This document shows, in pieces, positions 1-9,679 of a stretch of DNA of 64,000 nt (within the stretch, counting starts at the first letter, position 1; every line of letters starts with the position of its first letter). This stretch comes from JAHFUI01 sp039931615. GTDB taxonomy: Bacteria > Acidobacteriota > Vicinamibacteria > Vicinamibacterales > CAVVIG01. Under the pieces are notes generated by a model. That model saw only the letters and a list, made by a program, of their open reading frames with translations. It was not told where the DNA came from and searched no databases. The DNA is taken from contig JBDTRR010000022.1 of assembly GCA_039931615.1 (NCBI GenBank), positions 1 through 64,000 of the forward strand. Direction: 5' to 3'. The position numbers were made by a program, and so were the translations under genes.

Positions 1-1
1 T

Positions 2-2440
2 GTCGTCGTGCTCTGGACGGTTGCCGCAGCCTGGACGGCTCTGCTGGCGTCCAGCGCGCAAACCGGATCCCGTGAGCAGGTCGCGGTCCCGGCCCTAAGC
101 CCCCAGGGCTCGGACCCCGGTCCCATGACCGAGCGCGAGGCGATCGATCGCTACTGCGTCACCTGCCACAACAAGCGGATGAAGTCGGGGGATCTGGCGC
201 TCGACACGCTCGATCTGGCCCGGATTGGCGAGGTACCGGAGACGTGGGAGAAGGTGGTGCGGAAGCTGCGGACCGGTACGATGCCGCCGCTGCCGGCGCG
301 CCGGCCCGATCACGCGACCTACCAGCAGCTCATCCGCTTCATCGAGCGTGAGTTGGACCGATCCGCGGCGGCCGCGCCGAATCCGGGACGGCCGGTACTG
401 CATCGCCTCAACCGGGCCGAGTACGCCAACGCGATCAACGACGTCCTCGCGCTGGATGTCGACGCGGCGTCCCTGCTGCCGCCCGACGACTCGGCCTACG
501 GGTTCGACAATATCTCGGACGTGCTCGGCGTTTCGCCCTCGCTGCAGGAGCGCTATCTGACGGCGGCGCGAAAAATCAGCGCCCTCGCGATCGGCGATCC
601 CGACGTCGCGCCGGGCAGCGACACCTTCGTCATCCGGCAGGACCTGTCGCAGAACCAGCACATCGACGGCCTGCCGCTCGGGACCGTCGGCGGCCTGCTG
701 GTGCGGCACACCTTCCCGCTCGACGGCGAGTACACCTTCCAGGTCAAGCTCTATCGAACCAACCTGAACATCGTGCGCGGCCTCGAATACCCGCACCAGA
801 TGGAGTTCACGGTCGACGGCGAACGCATTCATCTGGCGGCGTTCGGCGGGAAGGCGGATCTGGCGGCGCTGTTCGAGAAACCGACCGACACCGGCGACGC
901 AGTCGAAGCCCGGCTGCGCGTGCGCGTGCCGATCAAGGCAGGTCCGCACGTCGTCGCGGTGACGTTCGTCCAGGAGCCGGCGGTGGCGGACACGGTGCGC
1001 CTGCAGGGGTACTTGCGCAGCTCCGCCGATAATTTCGACTGGTCGGGCCGGCCGCACATGCAGACGCTGGCGATCACCGGCCCCTTCAATCCGACCGGGC
1101 CGGGCGACACGCCGAGCCGCCGGCAGATTTTCACCTGCCGTCCGGCGTCGGCGGCGGCGGAGGCCGCCTGCGCACGCCAGATCCTCTCCACGCTGGCGCG
1201 GCGCGCCTATCGCAAGCCGGTCACCGATGCGGATCTCCAGCCGATCCTGAGCTTCTACGACACCGGCCGCTCGAGGAGTGGGTTCGAGCGCGGCATCCAG
1301 ATGGGACTGCAGCGCATCCTGGCCAGTCCGCAGTTCATGTTCCGGGTCGAGCGCGATCCCGCCAACAGCGCCCCTGGAGCGGTCTATACGATTAGCGACG
1401 TCGAACTGGCCTCGCGCCTGTCGTTCTTCCTCTGGAGCAGCGTCCCGGACGATCAACTGCTGGAGGTGGCGAGCCAGGGCAAGCTTCACGAACCGGTCGT
1501 GCTCGAGCAGCAGGTGCGCCGGATGCTGGCCAGTCCACGGGCGACGACGCTCGTCTCCAACTTCGCCGGCCAGTGGCTGCACCTGCGCAATGTCCGCAGC
1601 GTGCTGCCGAACTCGGACGAGTTTCCCGATTTCGACGACAACGTGCGGCAGGCCTTCCGGCGCGAGACCGAGCTGTTCTTCGACAGCATCATGCGCGAGG
1701 ATCGGAACGTCCTCGATCTGCTGCGGGCGGACTACACGTTCGTCAACGAACGCCTGGCGCGCCACTACGGCATTCCGGACGTCTACGGGAGCTACTTCCG
1801 GCGCGTCACGGTCACCGACGAGGCGCGCAAGGGGCTGCTCGGCCAGGGCAGCGTTCTGGCGACCACGTCCCATGCCGAGCGGACGTCGCCGGTCCTGCGC
1901 GGCAAATGGGTGCTCGACAACATTCTCGGCATGCCGCCGGCGCCGCCGCCGCCGGATATTCCCCAGCTCAAGGAGAACGAGGAAGGCCAGAAGCCCCGCA
2001 CGATGCGCGAGCAGATGGCGGAGCACCGGTCGGTGGCGATCTGCGCCAGCTGTCACAAGGTGATGGATCCGATCGGGTTCGCGCTCGAGAACTTCGACGC
2101 CGTCGGCGCGTGGCGGACGCGCGAAGCGGGCGGCGCGATCGATGCGTCGGGCGAACTGGCCGACGGCACCAAGGTCGAAGGCGTGGTGACGCTGCGCAAT
2201 GCGCTGCTCAGCCGGCCGGACGTGTTCGTCGGAACGATGACCGAGAAGATGCTGACCTACGCGCTGGGGCGGGGGCTCGACGCTCACGACATGCCGGTGG
2301 TCCGATCGATCGTCCGGGAGTCGGCCGGGCGCGACTATCGCTTCTCGTCGCTGGTGATGGGAATCGTCCGTAGCGTGCCGTTCCAGATGAGGCAGGCGGC
2401 GAGCGCCGACGTGCCACCGGAGACCGCGGGTAGCCGATGA
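2..2440 (+). CDS. DUF1592/DUF1588/DUF1585 secreted cytochrome-like protein (5' partial)
   Basis: The product resembles the large exported proteins of Acidobacteria and Planctomycetes built from a haem-binding N-terminus followed by DUF1587, DUF1592, DUF1588 and DUF1585 modules. Counting from the GTG at 8, a haem c motif CVTCH lies at about residues 50-54 and a second, CASCH, at about residue 679 inside the typical context CHKVMDPIGFALENFD. The hydrophobic start (LWTVAAAWTALLASSAQ) looks like the end of a signal peptide. The frame is open to the left edge, so the true start is probably outside the window. The next gene encodes a DUF1552 protein, the usual partner. A role in extracytoplasmic electron transfer or polymer oxidation is inference only. 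Confidence 0.85.
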   Translation, partial: VVVLWTVAAAWTALLASSAQTGSREQVAVPALSPQGSDPGPMTEREAIDRYCVTCHNKRMKSGDLALDTLDLARIGEVPETWEKVVRKLRTGTMPPLPARRPDHATYQQLIRFIERELDRSAAAAPNPGRPVLHRLNRAEYANAINDVLALDVDAASLLPPDDSAYGFDNISDVLGVSPSLQERYLTAARKISALAIGDPDVAPGSDTFVIRQDLSQNQHIDGLPLGTVGGLLVRHTFPLDGEYTFQVKLYRTNLNIVRGLEYPHQMEFTVDGERIHLAAFGGKADLAALFEKPTDTGDAVEARLRVRVPIKAGPHVVAVTFVQEPAVADTVRLQGYLRSSADNFDWSGRPHMQTLAITGPFNPTGPGDTPSRRQIFTCRPASAAAEAACARQILSTLARRAYRKPVTDADLQPILSFYDTGRSRSGFERGIQMGLQRILASPQFMFRVERDPANSAPGAVYTISDVELASRLSFFLWSSVPDDQLLEVASQGKLHEPVVLEQQVRRMLASPRATTLVSNFAGQWLHLRNVRSVLPNSDEFPDFDDNVRQAFRRETELFFDSIMREDRNVLDLLRADYTFVNERLARHYGIPDVYGSYFRRVTVTDEARKGLLGQGSVLATTSHAERTSPVLRGKWVLDNILGMPPAPPPPDIPQLKENEEGQKPRTMREQMAEHRSVAICASCHKVMDPIGFALENFDAVGAWRTREAGGAIDASGELADGTKVEGVVTLRNALLSRPDVFVGTMTEKMLTYALGRGLDAHDMPVVRSIVRESAGRDYRFSSLVMGIVRSVPFQMRQAASADVPPETAGSR

Positions 2441-2484
2441 CTGTCATCCAAATGGCGGCAAGCCAAGAGCTGGAGTATCAGTAG

Positions 2485-3807
2485 ATGTACATCAGGAAAC
2501 TCTCGATGCCGCGCCGCACCTTCCTGCGGGGGATGGGCACCGCGATCGCACTGCCGCTCCTCGACGCGATGGTGCCGGCCATGACCGCGCTGGCCCAGAC
2601 GGCGGCCGCGCCGGTGCGCCGGTTCGGAGCGGTCTACATCCCCAACGGCGCGATCATGGATCAATGGATTCCGAAGGCTGTCGGCGGCGGCTTCGAGTTC
2701 ACGCCGATCCTGAAACCGCTCGAGCCGTTTGCCGATGTCCTGACGGTCGTCAACAACCTGACCCGGCCGCACCCCGGCAGCCAGGTTGGCGATCACGCGG
2801 TGAGCGCCGGCAGCTTCCTGACCGGCGTCTGGCCGAAGCGGACGGAAGCGGAAGACGTCCTCGCCAACACCAGCATCGATCAGCTGGTGGCCCGGCAGAT
2901 CGGGCAGGAGACGCCGTTCCCGTCGCTCGAAGTCGCGACGGAGGACTTCACCGGCTACGTCGGCGCCTGTTCGCCCGGGTTCAACTGCTCCTACATGAAC
3001 ACCATCTCCTGGAGCTCGCCGACGACGCCCCTGCCGATGGATATCAATCCGCGGGTGGTGTTCGAACGCATGTTCGGCCAGGCCGGCACGGCGGCGCAGC
3101 GCCAGGCGCGGCTGCGCGACGAGCGCAGCCTGCTCGATTCAATCTCCCAGGAAGCGAATACGCTGCAGCGCGGTCTCGGGACCCGTGATCGCGTCCGCGT
3201 CGGCGAATACCTCGACAACCTGCGCGAGATCGAACGGCGCATCCAGCGCACGGAAGCCCACAACAACGGCGAGATCGCGCTTGACGCGCCGATTGGCGTG
3301 CCCGACTCGTTCGAAGAGCACGTCGCGCTGATGTACGACCTGCTGGCGGTTGCCTACCAGGCGGACGTCACCCGCGTCTTCACGTTCATGACCTCGCGCG
3401 AGCTCAGTCAGCGGACGTTCCCCCAGATCGGCGTCACCGAACAGCACCACTCGGTGTCCCATCACGGCAACGACGCCAGCAAGATTGCCCAGAACGTCAA
3501 GATCAACACCTACTTCGTCACGATGTTCGCCCGCTTCCTCGACAAGCTGAAGGCGACACCGGACGGCGACGGCACCCTGCTCGATCACTCGATGATTTTC
3601 TACGGCGGCGGGATGGGCAACCCGAACGGACATCTCTCCGATCCGCTGCCGGTGATCGTGGCTGGCGGCGGCGTCGGCCGCGGCCATCGTCACATCAAGC
3701 TGGCGGAGCGGACGCAGGTCGCCAATCTGTGGCTGACGGTGGCGCAGAAGTTCGGCAGCCCGATCGAAACGTTCGGGGAGAGCACGGGCACGGTGGAACT
3801 TTTCTAA
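2485..3807 (+). CDS. DUF1552 family secreted protein with Tat signal
   Basis: This is a 440-residue protein of the DUF1552 family, which is almost always encoded beside DUF1592 proteins, as here (44 bp downstream of that gene). The N-terminus MPRRTFLRGMGTAIALPLLD is a twin-arginine signal: RR, a hydrophobic stretch and an ALAQ cleavage region at about residue 37. Tat export implies folding, perhaps with a cofactor, before export. The C-terminal half has family-typical stretches such as SHHGND and FYGGGMGNPNGH. The ATG at 2485 could be replaced by the ATG at 2506, which starts directly at MPRRTF. No enzymatic activity is established for the family. Confidence 0.87.
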   Translation: MYIRKLSMPRRTFLRGMGTAIALPLLDAMVPAMTALAQTAAAPVRRFGAVYIPNGAIMDQWIPKAVGGGFEFTPILKPLEPFADVLTVVNNLTRPHPGSQVGDHAVSAGSFLTGVWPKRTEAEDVLANTSIDQLVARQIGQETPFPSLEVATEDFTGYVGACSPGFNCSYMNTISWSSPTTPLPMDINPRVVFERMFGQAGTAAQRQARLRDERSLLDSISQEANTLQRGLGTRDRVRVGEYLDNLREIERRIQRTEAHNNGEIALDAPIGVPDSFEEHVALMYDLLAVAYQADVTRVFTFMTSRELSQRTFPQIGVTEQHHSVSHHGNDASKIAQNVKINTYFVTMFARFLDKLKATPDGDGTLLDHSMIFYGGGMGNPNGHLSDPLPVIVAGGGVGRGHRHIKLAERTQVANLWLTVAQKFGSPIETFGESTGTVELF

Positions 3808-3847
3808 TTGTGCTGGTGAATTGACAATTGTGAATGTGTCTCCGAGT

Positions 3848-5374
3848 GTGACTGCCAAATTCCAAATTCCTCATTCGAGAGTGCTCTCGTTCGTGTTGCT
3901 TCTGGGGTGCACTCTCGCCGCCGGCGGCCAGGAACTGCGCCTCGTCGATGCGGTCAAGGCCGGCAATCGCGACGCGGTGCGGACGCTGCTGAAACAGCCG
4001 GCCGGGACCTCGGATGTCAACGCCGGGGAAGTCGACGGCACCACGCCGCTGCACTGGGCGGTGCGCGCCAACGATGTCGAGACGGTGCGGCTGCTGCTGG
4101 CGGCGGGCGCGCGCGCCGATGTCCACAACCGCTACGGGGTGACGCCGATCTGGCTCGCCGCCAGCAACGGCAGCGCCGTCCTGGTCGAGACGCTGTTGAA
4201 GGCGGGCGCCGATGCCAACAGCTCGATGCCGCAGGGTGAAACGGTGCTGATGGCGGCCGCCCGCGCCGGCAATCCGGCGGCGGTCAAGGCGCTGATCGCC
4301 AGCGGCGCGGATGTCAACGCCAAGGAAGACGGTCTCGGCGAAAATGCCTTGATGTGGGCGGCGGCGGAGAACCGCGCCGAGGCCGCGAAGATCCTGATCG
4401 CCCACGGCGCGCCGGTCGACGGCCGCTCGAAGGAACTGACCTACGAGAAGGATCGATTCGGGCTCGAGGGCGTGTTGACCATCCTGCCGCGCGGGAACTG
4501 GACGCCGCTGATGTATGCGGCGCGGCAGGGCGCCGTCGACTCGGCGCGCGTGCTGGCCGAGGCGGGCGCCGATCTGAACGCCAGGGACTTCGAGGGCACC
4601 ACCGCTCTGGTCCGCGCCATCGTCAACTGGCACTACGATGTCGCCGGGGTGCTGCTCGAACAGGGCGCTGATCCCAACCTCGCCGACAGCAGCGGCATGG
4701 CCGCCTTGTACGCCGTCGTCGACATGAACACGCTGGGCGAAATCTACGGCCGGCCCGCCCGCAAGCTGACCGACCGCCTCGACGCACTCGAACTCGTGAA
4801 GATGCTGCTCGAGTACGGTGCCAGCCCGAATGCGACGCTGACCGGTGCGACCGTGCAGAAAAATCACACGCCGGGAGACGGCGCCCTGGCGGCCGGCTCG
4901 ACCCCGCTCATGCGCGCTGCCAAGGGCGGCGACTTCCGCCTGATTCAGGCGCTGCTCGACGGCGGGGCCGATCCGGCGCTGACCCAGCGCAACAGAACCA
5001 CCGCCCTGATGCTGGCGTCCGGACTGGGCCGCGGCACCGGCGCATTCCAGAAGGACGTCGGCACCGAAGCCGACCTGCTCGCGGCGGTGAAGCTTCTCGT
5101 CGAGCGCGGCGTCGACGTCAATGCGGTCAACGACGCCGGTCAGACGGCGCTGCATTTTGCCGTCCAGTCGGGCGACAGCCTGGTCAAGTACCTCGCGCAG
5201 AAGGGCGCCACGCTCGACGTCAAGGACCGGCAGGGCCGGACGCCGTTGGACGTCGCACTCGGCGTCGGCGTTCGCGGTCGGGCTGGCGGACCGGCCCCCG
5301 TCCGCGACAGCACGGTCGCGCTTTTGAAAGGCTTGACCGCCTCCGCGTCGAACGGCGCGGCCGCTCCTCAGTAG
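3848..5374 (+). CDS. ankyrin-repeat lipoprotein
   Basis: The protein is made of about ten ankyrin repeats with the canonical pattern TPLHWAVRANDVETVRLLLAAGA, repeated as DAVKAGNRDAVRTLL, TALMLASG, TALHFAVQSGD and so on. The N-terminus carries VLLLGC, a lipobox-like sequence, so a lipid-anchored periplasmic protein is likely. The frame can open at TTG 3821; the GTG at 3848 gives a better lipoprotein signal (MTAKFQIPHSRVLSFVLLLGC, Cys as modification site) and is chosen, but the start is uncertain. It follows the DUF1592 and DUF1552 genes on the same strand, which suggests one functional unit. Ankyrin repeats bind proteins; no partner can be read from the sequence. Confidence 0.85.
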   Translation: MTAKFQIPHSRVLSFVLLLGCTLAAGGQELRLVDAVKAGNRDAVRTLLKQPAGTSDVNAGEVDGTTPLHWAVRANDVETVRLLLAAGARADVHNRYGVTPIWLAASNGSAVLVETLLKAGADANSSMPQGETVLMAAARAGNPAAVKALIASGADVNAKEDGLGENALMWAAAENRAEAAKILIAHGAPVDGRSKELTYEKDRFGLEGVLTILPRGNWTPLMYAARQGAVDSARVLAEAGADLNARDFEGTTALVRAIVNWHYDVAGVLLEQGADPNLADSSGMAALYAVVDMNTLGEIYGRPARKLTDRLDALELVKMLLEYGASPNATLTGATVQKNHTPGDGALAAGSTPLMRAAKGGDFRLIQALLDGGADPALTQRNRTTALMLASGLGRGTGAFQKDVGTEADLLAAVKLLVERGVDVNAVNDAGQTALHFAVQSGDSLVKYLAQKGATLDVKDRQGRTPLDVALGVGVRGRAGGPAPVRDSTVALLKGLTASASNGAAAPQ

Positions 5375-5461
5375 CCGAAACATCTGCAATCCGCGCCGCT
5401 CACCGCCTGTCCAATAACTTGGATTGTGCAGCCGCACGGTACATTCTTCCCGAGATCACGA

Positions 5462-5490
5462 TTGATCTGACGACCTGCCGGGGCTATAAA
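5462..5490 (+). promoter_or_regulatory. sigma-70-type promoter of the TonB receptor gene
   Basis: TTGATC at 5462-5467 and TATAAA at 5485-5490 are separated by exactly 17 bases. Transcription would start near 5497, giving a leader of about 50 bases that holds the AGGAGG ribosome-binding site at 5537-5542. Confidence 0.65.
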
Positions 5491-5546
5491 CATCAGACGT
5501 GCGCCGCGCAGGCACGTCCCACGGATCCCATCTCATAGGAGGCTTC

Positions 5547-8500
5547 ATGTTTTCTCGCAGAGTGGCGAGACTCTGTCTTGCTTGGTTGTTGGCACTGGCG
5601 CTCCCCGCCGCTGTCTTTGCGCAGGGCCAGACCGGCTCGATTGCCGGCGCCGTCAAGGATGCTACCGGCGGCGTCCTGCCCGGCGTCACGGTGGAGGCCT
5701 CCAGCCCGGCCCTGATTGAAAAAAGCCGCTCGGTCGTCACCGATAGTTCCGGCGCCTACCGGATCATCGACCTGCGTCCCGGCGTGTACACCGTCACTTT
5801 CACGCTGACCGGCTTCAGCGTCGTCAAGCGCGAAGGCATCGAGCTGACGAGTGCGTTCACCGCCAACGTCAACGCCGACATGCGTGTCGGCGGCGTCGAA
5901 GAGACCATCACCGTCACCGGTGAGAGCCCGATTGTCGACGTGCAGAACGTGGTCCGCAAATCGACCGCGTCGCGCGAGGTGATGGATGCGCTGCCGACCG
6001 ACCGCAACTTCGTCAGCTTCGCCGCGCTGACGCCGTCAGTGCTGGTCACCGGCGTGCGGCAGAACGTCGGCGGCTCGATCCCGGAGACGGGCATGAATCT
6101 GGTCGTCCATGGCAGCCGCGCCGCCGACAGCATGGTGATGGTCGACGGCATGCCGATCATCAACGGCAGCGGCAGCGGCGGCCTGCAATACGGCAACTAC
6201 CTGAACAACGCGATGGCCCAGGAGATCACGTTCCAGACCGACTCGCATTCGGCCGAGTTCGAACGGGCGTCGGTCTATTCGAACTTCATTCCGAAAGAGG
6301 GTTCGAATCAGTTCCGGGGCTTCTTTACCGGCCGCTACACCAACGAGTCGCTCGAATCGAACAACCTCGACGCGAAGCAGATCTCGGCCGGGCTGACCAG
6401 CGGCAGCCGGGTCTCCAAGATCTGGGACCTCAACCCGGCGGGGGGCGGCCCGATCCTCAAGGACCGCCTGTGGATCTACTCCTCCTACCGGCACTGGGGG
6501 ACCTACAACACCGTCGCCGGTTCGTACAAGGATGCCGATTTCAGCGAGTTCCCGTACTACAACTGCCAGCCGAACGCGCAGGGCGTCTGCTCGACCGAGC
6601 AGAACCTGTTTCCGGTGTGGCACCAGGCCGCGGTGGCGCGCCTGACCAACCAGATCGGCGCCAAGAACAAGGTCAATCTCTACTACGACTGGCAGTACAC
6701 CTACTTCGGTAACTGCTTCGTACCAACCTATCAGACCGCGATCAGTTCCTGCCCGGAATACAAGAACATCCCCCAGTACATCGTCCAGGGGAGCTGGAGC
6801 TCGCCGGTCACCAACAAGCTGCTGCTCGAGGCGGGCGCGACGCTGACCGCGCAGGACTTCCACGGCTACCGTCGGCCGGGTGTCTCCGCGACGCAGTTCG
6901 CGGTGTCCGACTCGCTGGCGCCGGCGGGTTTTCCCACCAGTTGGGGATCGCCGATCGCGTACGGCGCCAACCGCAGCGACCAGACCAACTACCGGGCGTC
7001 GGCCTCGTACGTGACCGGATCGCACTCGTTCAAGGCGGGGCTCACGCTGCTGCATGCATGGCGCTTCGCGAGCCAGGAGACGAACAACAACGTCTCGCTG
7101 GTGCTGCGGAACACCACGGCGTGTCAGTCGGCCGGCATTGAATGCGGCCAGCCCTTCTCCCTGACGCAGTATGCGACGCCGATCCAGTTCCACGAGACGC
7201 TGAGGTACAACATGGGCGTCTTCCTTCAGGACCAGTGGACGCTGAAGCGCCTGACGGCGAATTACGGCGTCCGGTTCGACTTCCTGAATTCGCGCGTCGA
7301 TGCGCAGGACCTCCCGGCCGGCCCGTTCACCCCGGCCCACCACTTCGACCAGATCGACAACGTGCCGAACTGGAAAGATGCGAATCCGCGGCTCGGTGTC
7401 GCCTACGACCTGTTCGGCAACGGCAAGACCGCCCTGAAAGGCAGCATTGGCCGCTACGTCGTCTCGGACGCGTACACCATCGCGCGCTCCGTCAATCCCA
7501 TGCAGTCGACACAGAACACCGCGACCAGGTCATGGCTGGGCACGAGCGCGACGTTCAACCCGTACGACGATTGTGACCTGACGAACCTTGGTGCCAACAG
7601 CAGGAACGGACAGGTCACCTGCGGGGCGATCAACCAGCCGTCGTTCGGCCAGTTGAATGTGCGGACGACGAACTACGACCCGGCGATCGTGTCCGGCTGG
7701 GGCGTGCGGCCGATGAATTGGGAAGGTCAGCTCAGCGTGCAGCACCAGTTGATGCCGCGAGTGTCCGCCTACGCCGGCTACTCACGCCGCTGGTACACCA
7801 ATCTCCAGACGACGCAGAACCTGGCTGTGAACAATGGCAGCTATACCGGCTACTGCATCCCGATCCCAACCGATTCGCGCCTGCCGGGCGGCGGCGGCGG
7901 TCAGCAGTGCGGCTACTTCGACATCAACCAGGTCACGACCGCCAACAACCTGATCTCGCTGTCGAGCAACTACGGCAAGCGCGAGGACGTCTACGACGGC
8001 TTCGATTTCGACCTCAACGCGCGGCTCGGCCGCGGCACCGTCGTCTCGGGCGGCGTCAGTTTGGGACGGGAGCGCACGAACGACTGCGATCTGATTGACG
8101 ACCTGAGCCTCAACACCGGCGCGCCGCGAACCCAGGCCTTCTGCGATACCCGGCCGCCGTTTCAGCCTCAGGTCAAGGGTCAGGTTTCATACACGCTGTG
8201 GTGGGGCATCCAGACCAGCGCCACCTACCAGAGTCTGTCCGGTCCGGCCCAGAGCGCCAACTACCCGCTGACCAACACCATCGCGCAGGCAGCGCTTGGC
8301 CGCAACTTCACCGGCGGAGTGGCGCCGACCGTCTCGATCGTGCCGGCCGGCGTACTCTACGGCGACCGGATCTATCAGACCGACCTGCGTTTCGGCAAGA
8401 CGATCAAGAGCGGCCGCACGACGATCCGTCCGGCGGTGTCGATCTACAACCTGTTCAACGCCAACCCGGTGCAGACCTACAACAATACCTTCGGCGCGGC

Positions 8501-8567
8501 CTGGCTGGCGCCGACGGTGATCCTGACGCCGCGGTTCATGGATTTCGGCGTCCAGATCGACTTCTAG
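5547..8567 (+). CDS. Oar-like TonB-dependent receptor with N-terminal carboxypeptidase-regulatory domain
   Basis: This outer-membrane protein of 1006 residues begins with a signal peptide (MFSRRVARLCLAWLLALALPAAVFAQ). A carboxypeptidase-regulatory-like beta-sandwich follows (GSIAGAVKDATGGVLPGVTVE, about residues 25-105), then a plug-like region (EETITVTGESPIVDV) and a long aromatic-rich beta-barrel ending in FGVQIDF, with a terminal Phe as in outer-membrane barrels. ATG 5547 is chosen because AGGAGG lies five bases upstream; an upstream GTG at 5499 is open but has no such support. Members of this class import oligosaccharides or other large ligands in Acidobacteria and Bacteroidetes. The substrate here is unknown. 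Confidence 0.88.
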   Translation: MFSRRVARLCLAWLLALALPAAVFAQGQTGSIAGAVKDATGGVLPGVTVEASSPALIEKSRSVVTDSSGAYRIIDLRPGVYTVTFTLTGFSVVKREGIELTSAFTANVNADMRVGGVEETITVTGESPIVDVQNVVRKSTASREVMDALPTDRNFVSFAALTPSVLVTGVRQNVGGSIPETGMNLVVHGSRAADSMVMVDGMPIINGSGSGGLQYGNYLNNAMAQEITFQTDSHSAEFERASVYSNFIPKEGSNQFRGFFTGRYTNESLESNNLDAKQISAGLTSGSRVSKIWDLNPAGGGPILKDRLWIYSSYRHWGTYNTVAGSYKDADFSEFPYYNCQPNAQGVCSTEQNLFPVWHQAAVARLTNQIGAKNKVNLYYDWQYTYFGNCFVPTYQTAISSCPEYKNIPQYIVQGSWSSPVTNKLLLEAGATLTAQDFHGYRRPGVSATQFAVSDSLAPAGFPTSWGSPIAYGANRSDQTNYRASASYVTGSHSFKAGLTLLHAWRFASQETNNNVSLVLRNTTACQSAGIECGQPFSLTQYATPIQFHETLRYNMGVFLQDQWTLKRLTANYGVRFDFLNSRVDAQDLPAGPFTPAHHFDQIDNVPNWKDANPRLGVAYDLFGNGKTALKGSIGRYVVSDAYTIARSVNPMQSTQNTATRSWLGTSATFNPYDDCDLTNLGANSRNGQVTCGAINQPSFGQLNVRTTNYDPAIVSGWGVRPMNWEGQLSVQHQLMPRVSAYAGYSRRWYTNLQTTQNLAVNNGSYTGYCIPIPTDSRLPGGGGGQQCGYFDINQVTTANNLISLSSNYGKREDVYDGFDFDLNARLGRGTVVSGGVSLGRERTNDCDLIDDLSLNTGAPRTQAFCDTRPPFQPQVKGQVSYTLWWGIQTSATYQSLSGPAQSANYPLTNTIAQAALGRNFTGGVAPTVSIVPAGVLYGDRIYQTDLRFGKTIKSGRTTIRPAVSIYNLFNANPVQTYNNTFGAAWLAPTVILTPRFMDFGVQIDF

Positions 8568-8583
8568 CGTCTGGAGGGTGTGT

Positions 8584-8607
8584 GGGGACGGTCCACGGGC
8601 CGTCCCC
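8584..8607. terminator. hairpin between convergent genes
   Basis: GGGGACGG at 8584-8591 and CCGTCCCC at 8600-8607 form a perfect 8-bp stem with an 8-base loop, between the ends of the TonB receptor gene and the convergent aldolase gene. There is no U-tract, so termination is inferred from position. Confidence 0.4.
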
Positions 8608-8617
8608 AAGACCCGAT

Positions 8618-8640
8618 AAAGGGGTCGGGAGTCGTTTTCA
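8618..8640 (-). repeat. GACTCCCGACCCC repeat, intergenic copy
   Basis: The complement strand reads AAAACGACTCCCGACCCCTT, matching the two copies inside the uracil-DNA glycosylase gene near 63.4 kb except for one extra base in this copy. Confidence 0.65.
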
Positions 8641-8677
8641 GTTTCGGCGACGTCGCCTTCCATCGGCCGGTCGCGGG

Positions 8678-9646
8678 TTACCACGGCATCTGACGTTTGG
8701 TGTACTGCCGGCCGATCTCGGCGGCCTGCTGGCTGGCCGGCCCGACCATGACCCCCTCCTGAATCATCGCCACCACGTTGCCGGGGTTCATCGAGTTCAG
8801 GAAGAACACCTTGTTCGCCTTGCAGGCGGCCAGCACCTTCGCCCGGGCCGCGACCATCTCGGGCCGTGATTCCGCACCGCGGCCGCGGACGTTGAGCGAC
8901 AGCGCCATGTCGCCCGGACCCCATTCCGCGAACGCGATGCCCGGCACCTTCAGGTTGTCGTCGGCATTGGCCAGCGCGTACTTGTCTTCGAGCTTCAAGC
9001 CGAGCATCAGCTCGCCGTCCGGGTTGAGCGGCCACGCATCGGCCTTGTCGAAATACTCCTCCTGCGACACGCCCCAGACGGGCGCAGCGGTCTCGGCGCC
9101 GTGCGCGCCGCGGCGCCCCTCGCTGATCCCGGCGCCAACGCCCTGTTTGTGAATCGGGAGCCGCACCGATTCCACCAGCGCCCGGACCGCGCCGGGCGTG
9201 TCGGCGTGCGTCAGCATGATGCCGTGGACGCCGGTGGCCAGCACCTGATTGAACATCCAGGCGTTGGCGCGCACCGCCGCTTCGTCGATCCCGTTCACCG
9301 GCACGTTGACGATCACCGCCGGCGTCCGATGGCCGCTCCTGGTCGGCCCGCCGGCCACCAGGCCGCGCATGTAGTCGGCGAGCCCCTTGACGTCGTAGGG
9401 CGCGTGCTCCATGTCGTAGCTCAGGTAGTCGGCATACGTCTGGGCGTCCTTCACGCCCTGTTCGTAGCTCCCGGCCGTTCCCGAGTGCGAGCCGGCATAG
9501 TAGATGGGCTGACCCTGGGCCAGCAGCTCGATCGCCCTGTTGATCCGCTTCGGTTTCGGTGCCTGCGCCCCGGCGCCGGCAACCAGCACCGCGGCGACCG
9601 CCGCGGCCAGACCACACAGCGCCGGGTTGTGATGTTTGGCGTTCAT
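8678..9646 (-). CDS. exported HpcH/HpaI aldolase family protein
   Basis: The 322-residue product matches the HpcH/HpaI aldolase/citrate lyase family, class II pyruvate aldolases that cleave 4-hydroxy-2-oxo acids. Family features include MLTHADTPGAVRALVESVR and the C-terminal GIAFAEWGPGDMALSL, with acidic residues in the usual metal-site region. The unusual feature is a clear signal peptide: MNAKHHNPALCGLAAAVAAVLVAGAGAQA. Family members normally act in the cytosol, so this is an exported version. ATG 9646 is preceded by CTCAGGAGGC on the coding strand, which fixes the start; upstream in-frame starts are rejected. It is divergent from the MmgE/PrpD gene. The substrate is unknown. Confidence 0.83.
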   Translation of the reverse strand: MNAKHHNPALCGLAAAVAAVLVAGAGAQAPKPKRINRAIELLAQGQPIYYAGSHSGTAGSYEQGVKDAQTYADYLSYDMEHAPYDVKGLADYMRGLVAGGPTRSGHRTPAVIVNVPVNGIDEAAVRANAWMFNQVLATGVHGIMLTHADTPGAVRALVESVRLPIHKQGVGAGISEGRRGAHGAETAAPVWGVSQEEYFDKADAWPLNPDGELMLGLKLEDKYALANADDNLKVPGIAFAEWGPGDMALSLNVRGRGAESRPEMVAARAKVLAACKANKVFFLNSMNPGNVVAMIQEGVMVGPASQQAAEIGRQYTKRQMPW

Positions 9647-9679
9647 CGGTGCCTCCTGAGTGGGAGCATGATGCGCGCC

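Noticed and set aside
95..2287. 730-codon open frame on the minus strand opposite the DUF1592 gene
   Set aside because: It is antisense to an obviously real protein and is rich in Arg, His and Ala without domain or signal features; this is the usual shadow of GC-rich third-position bias.
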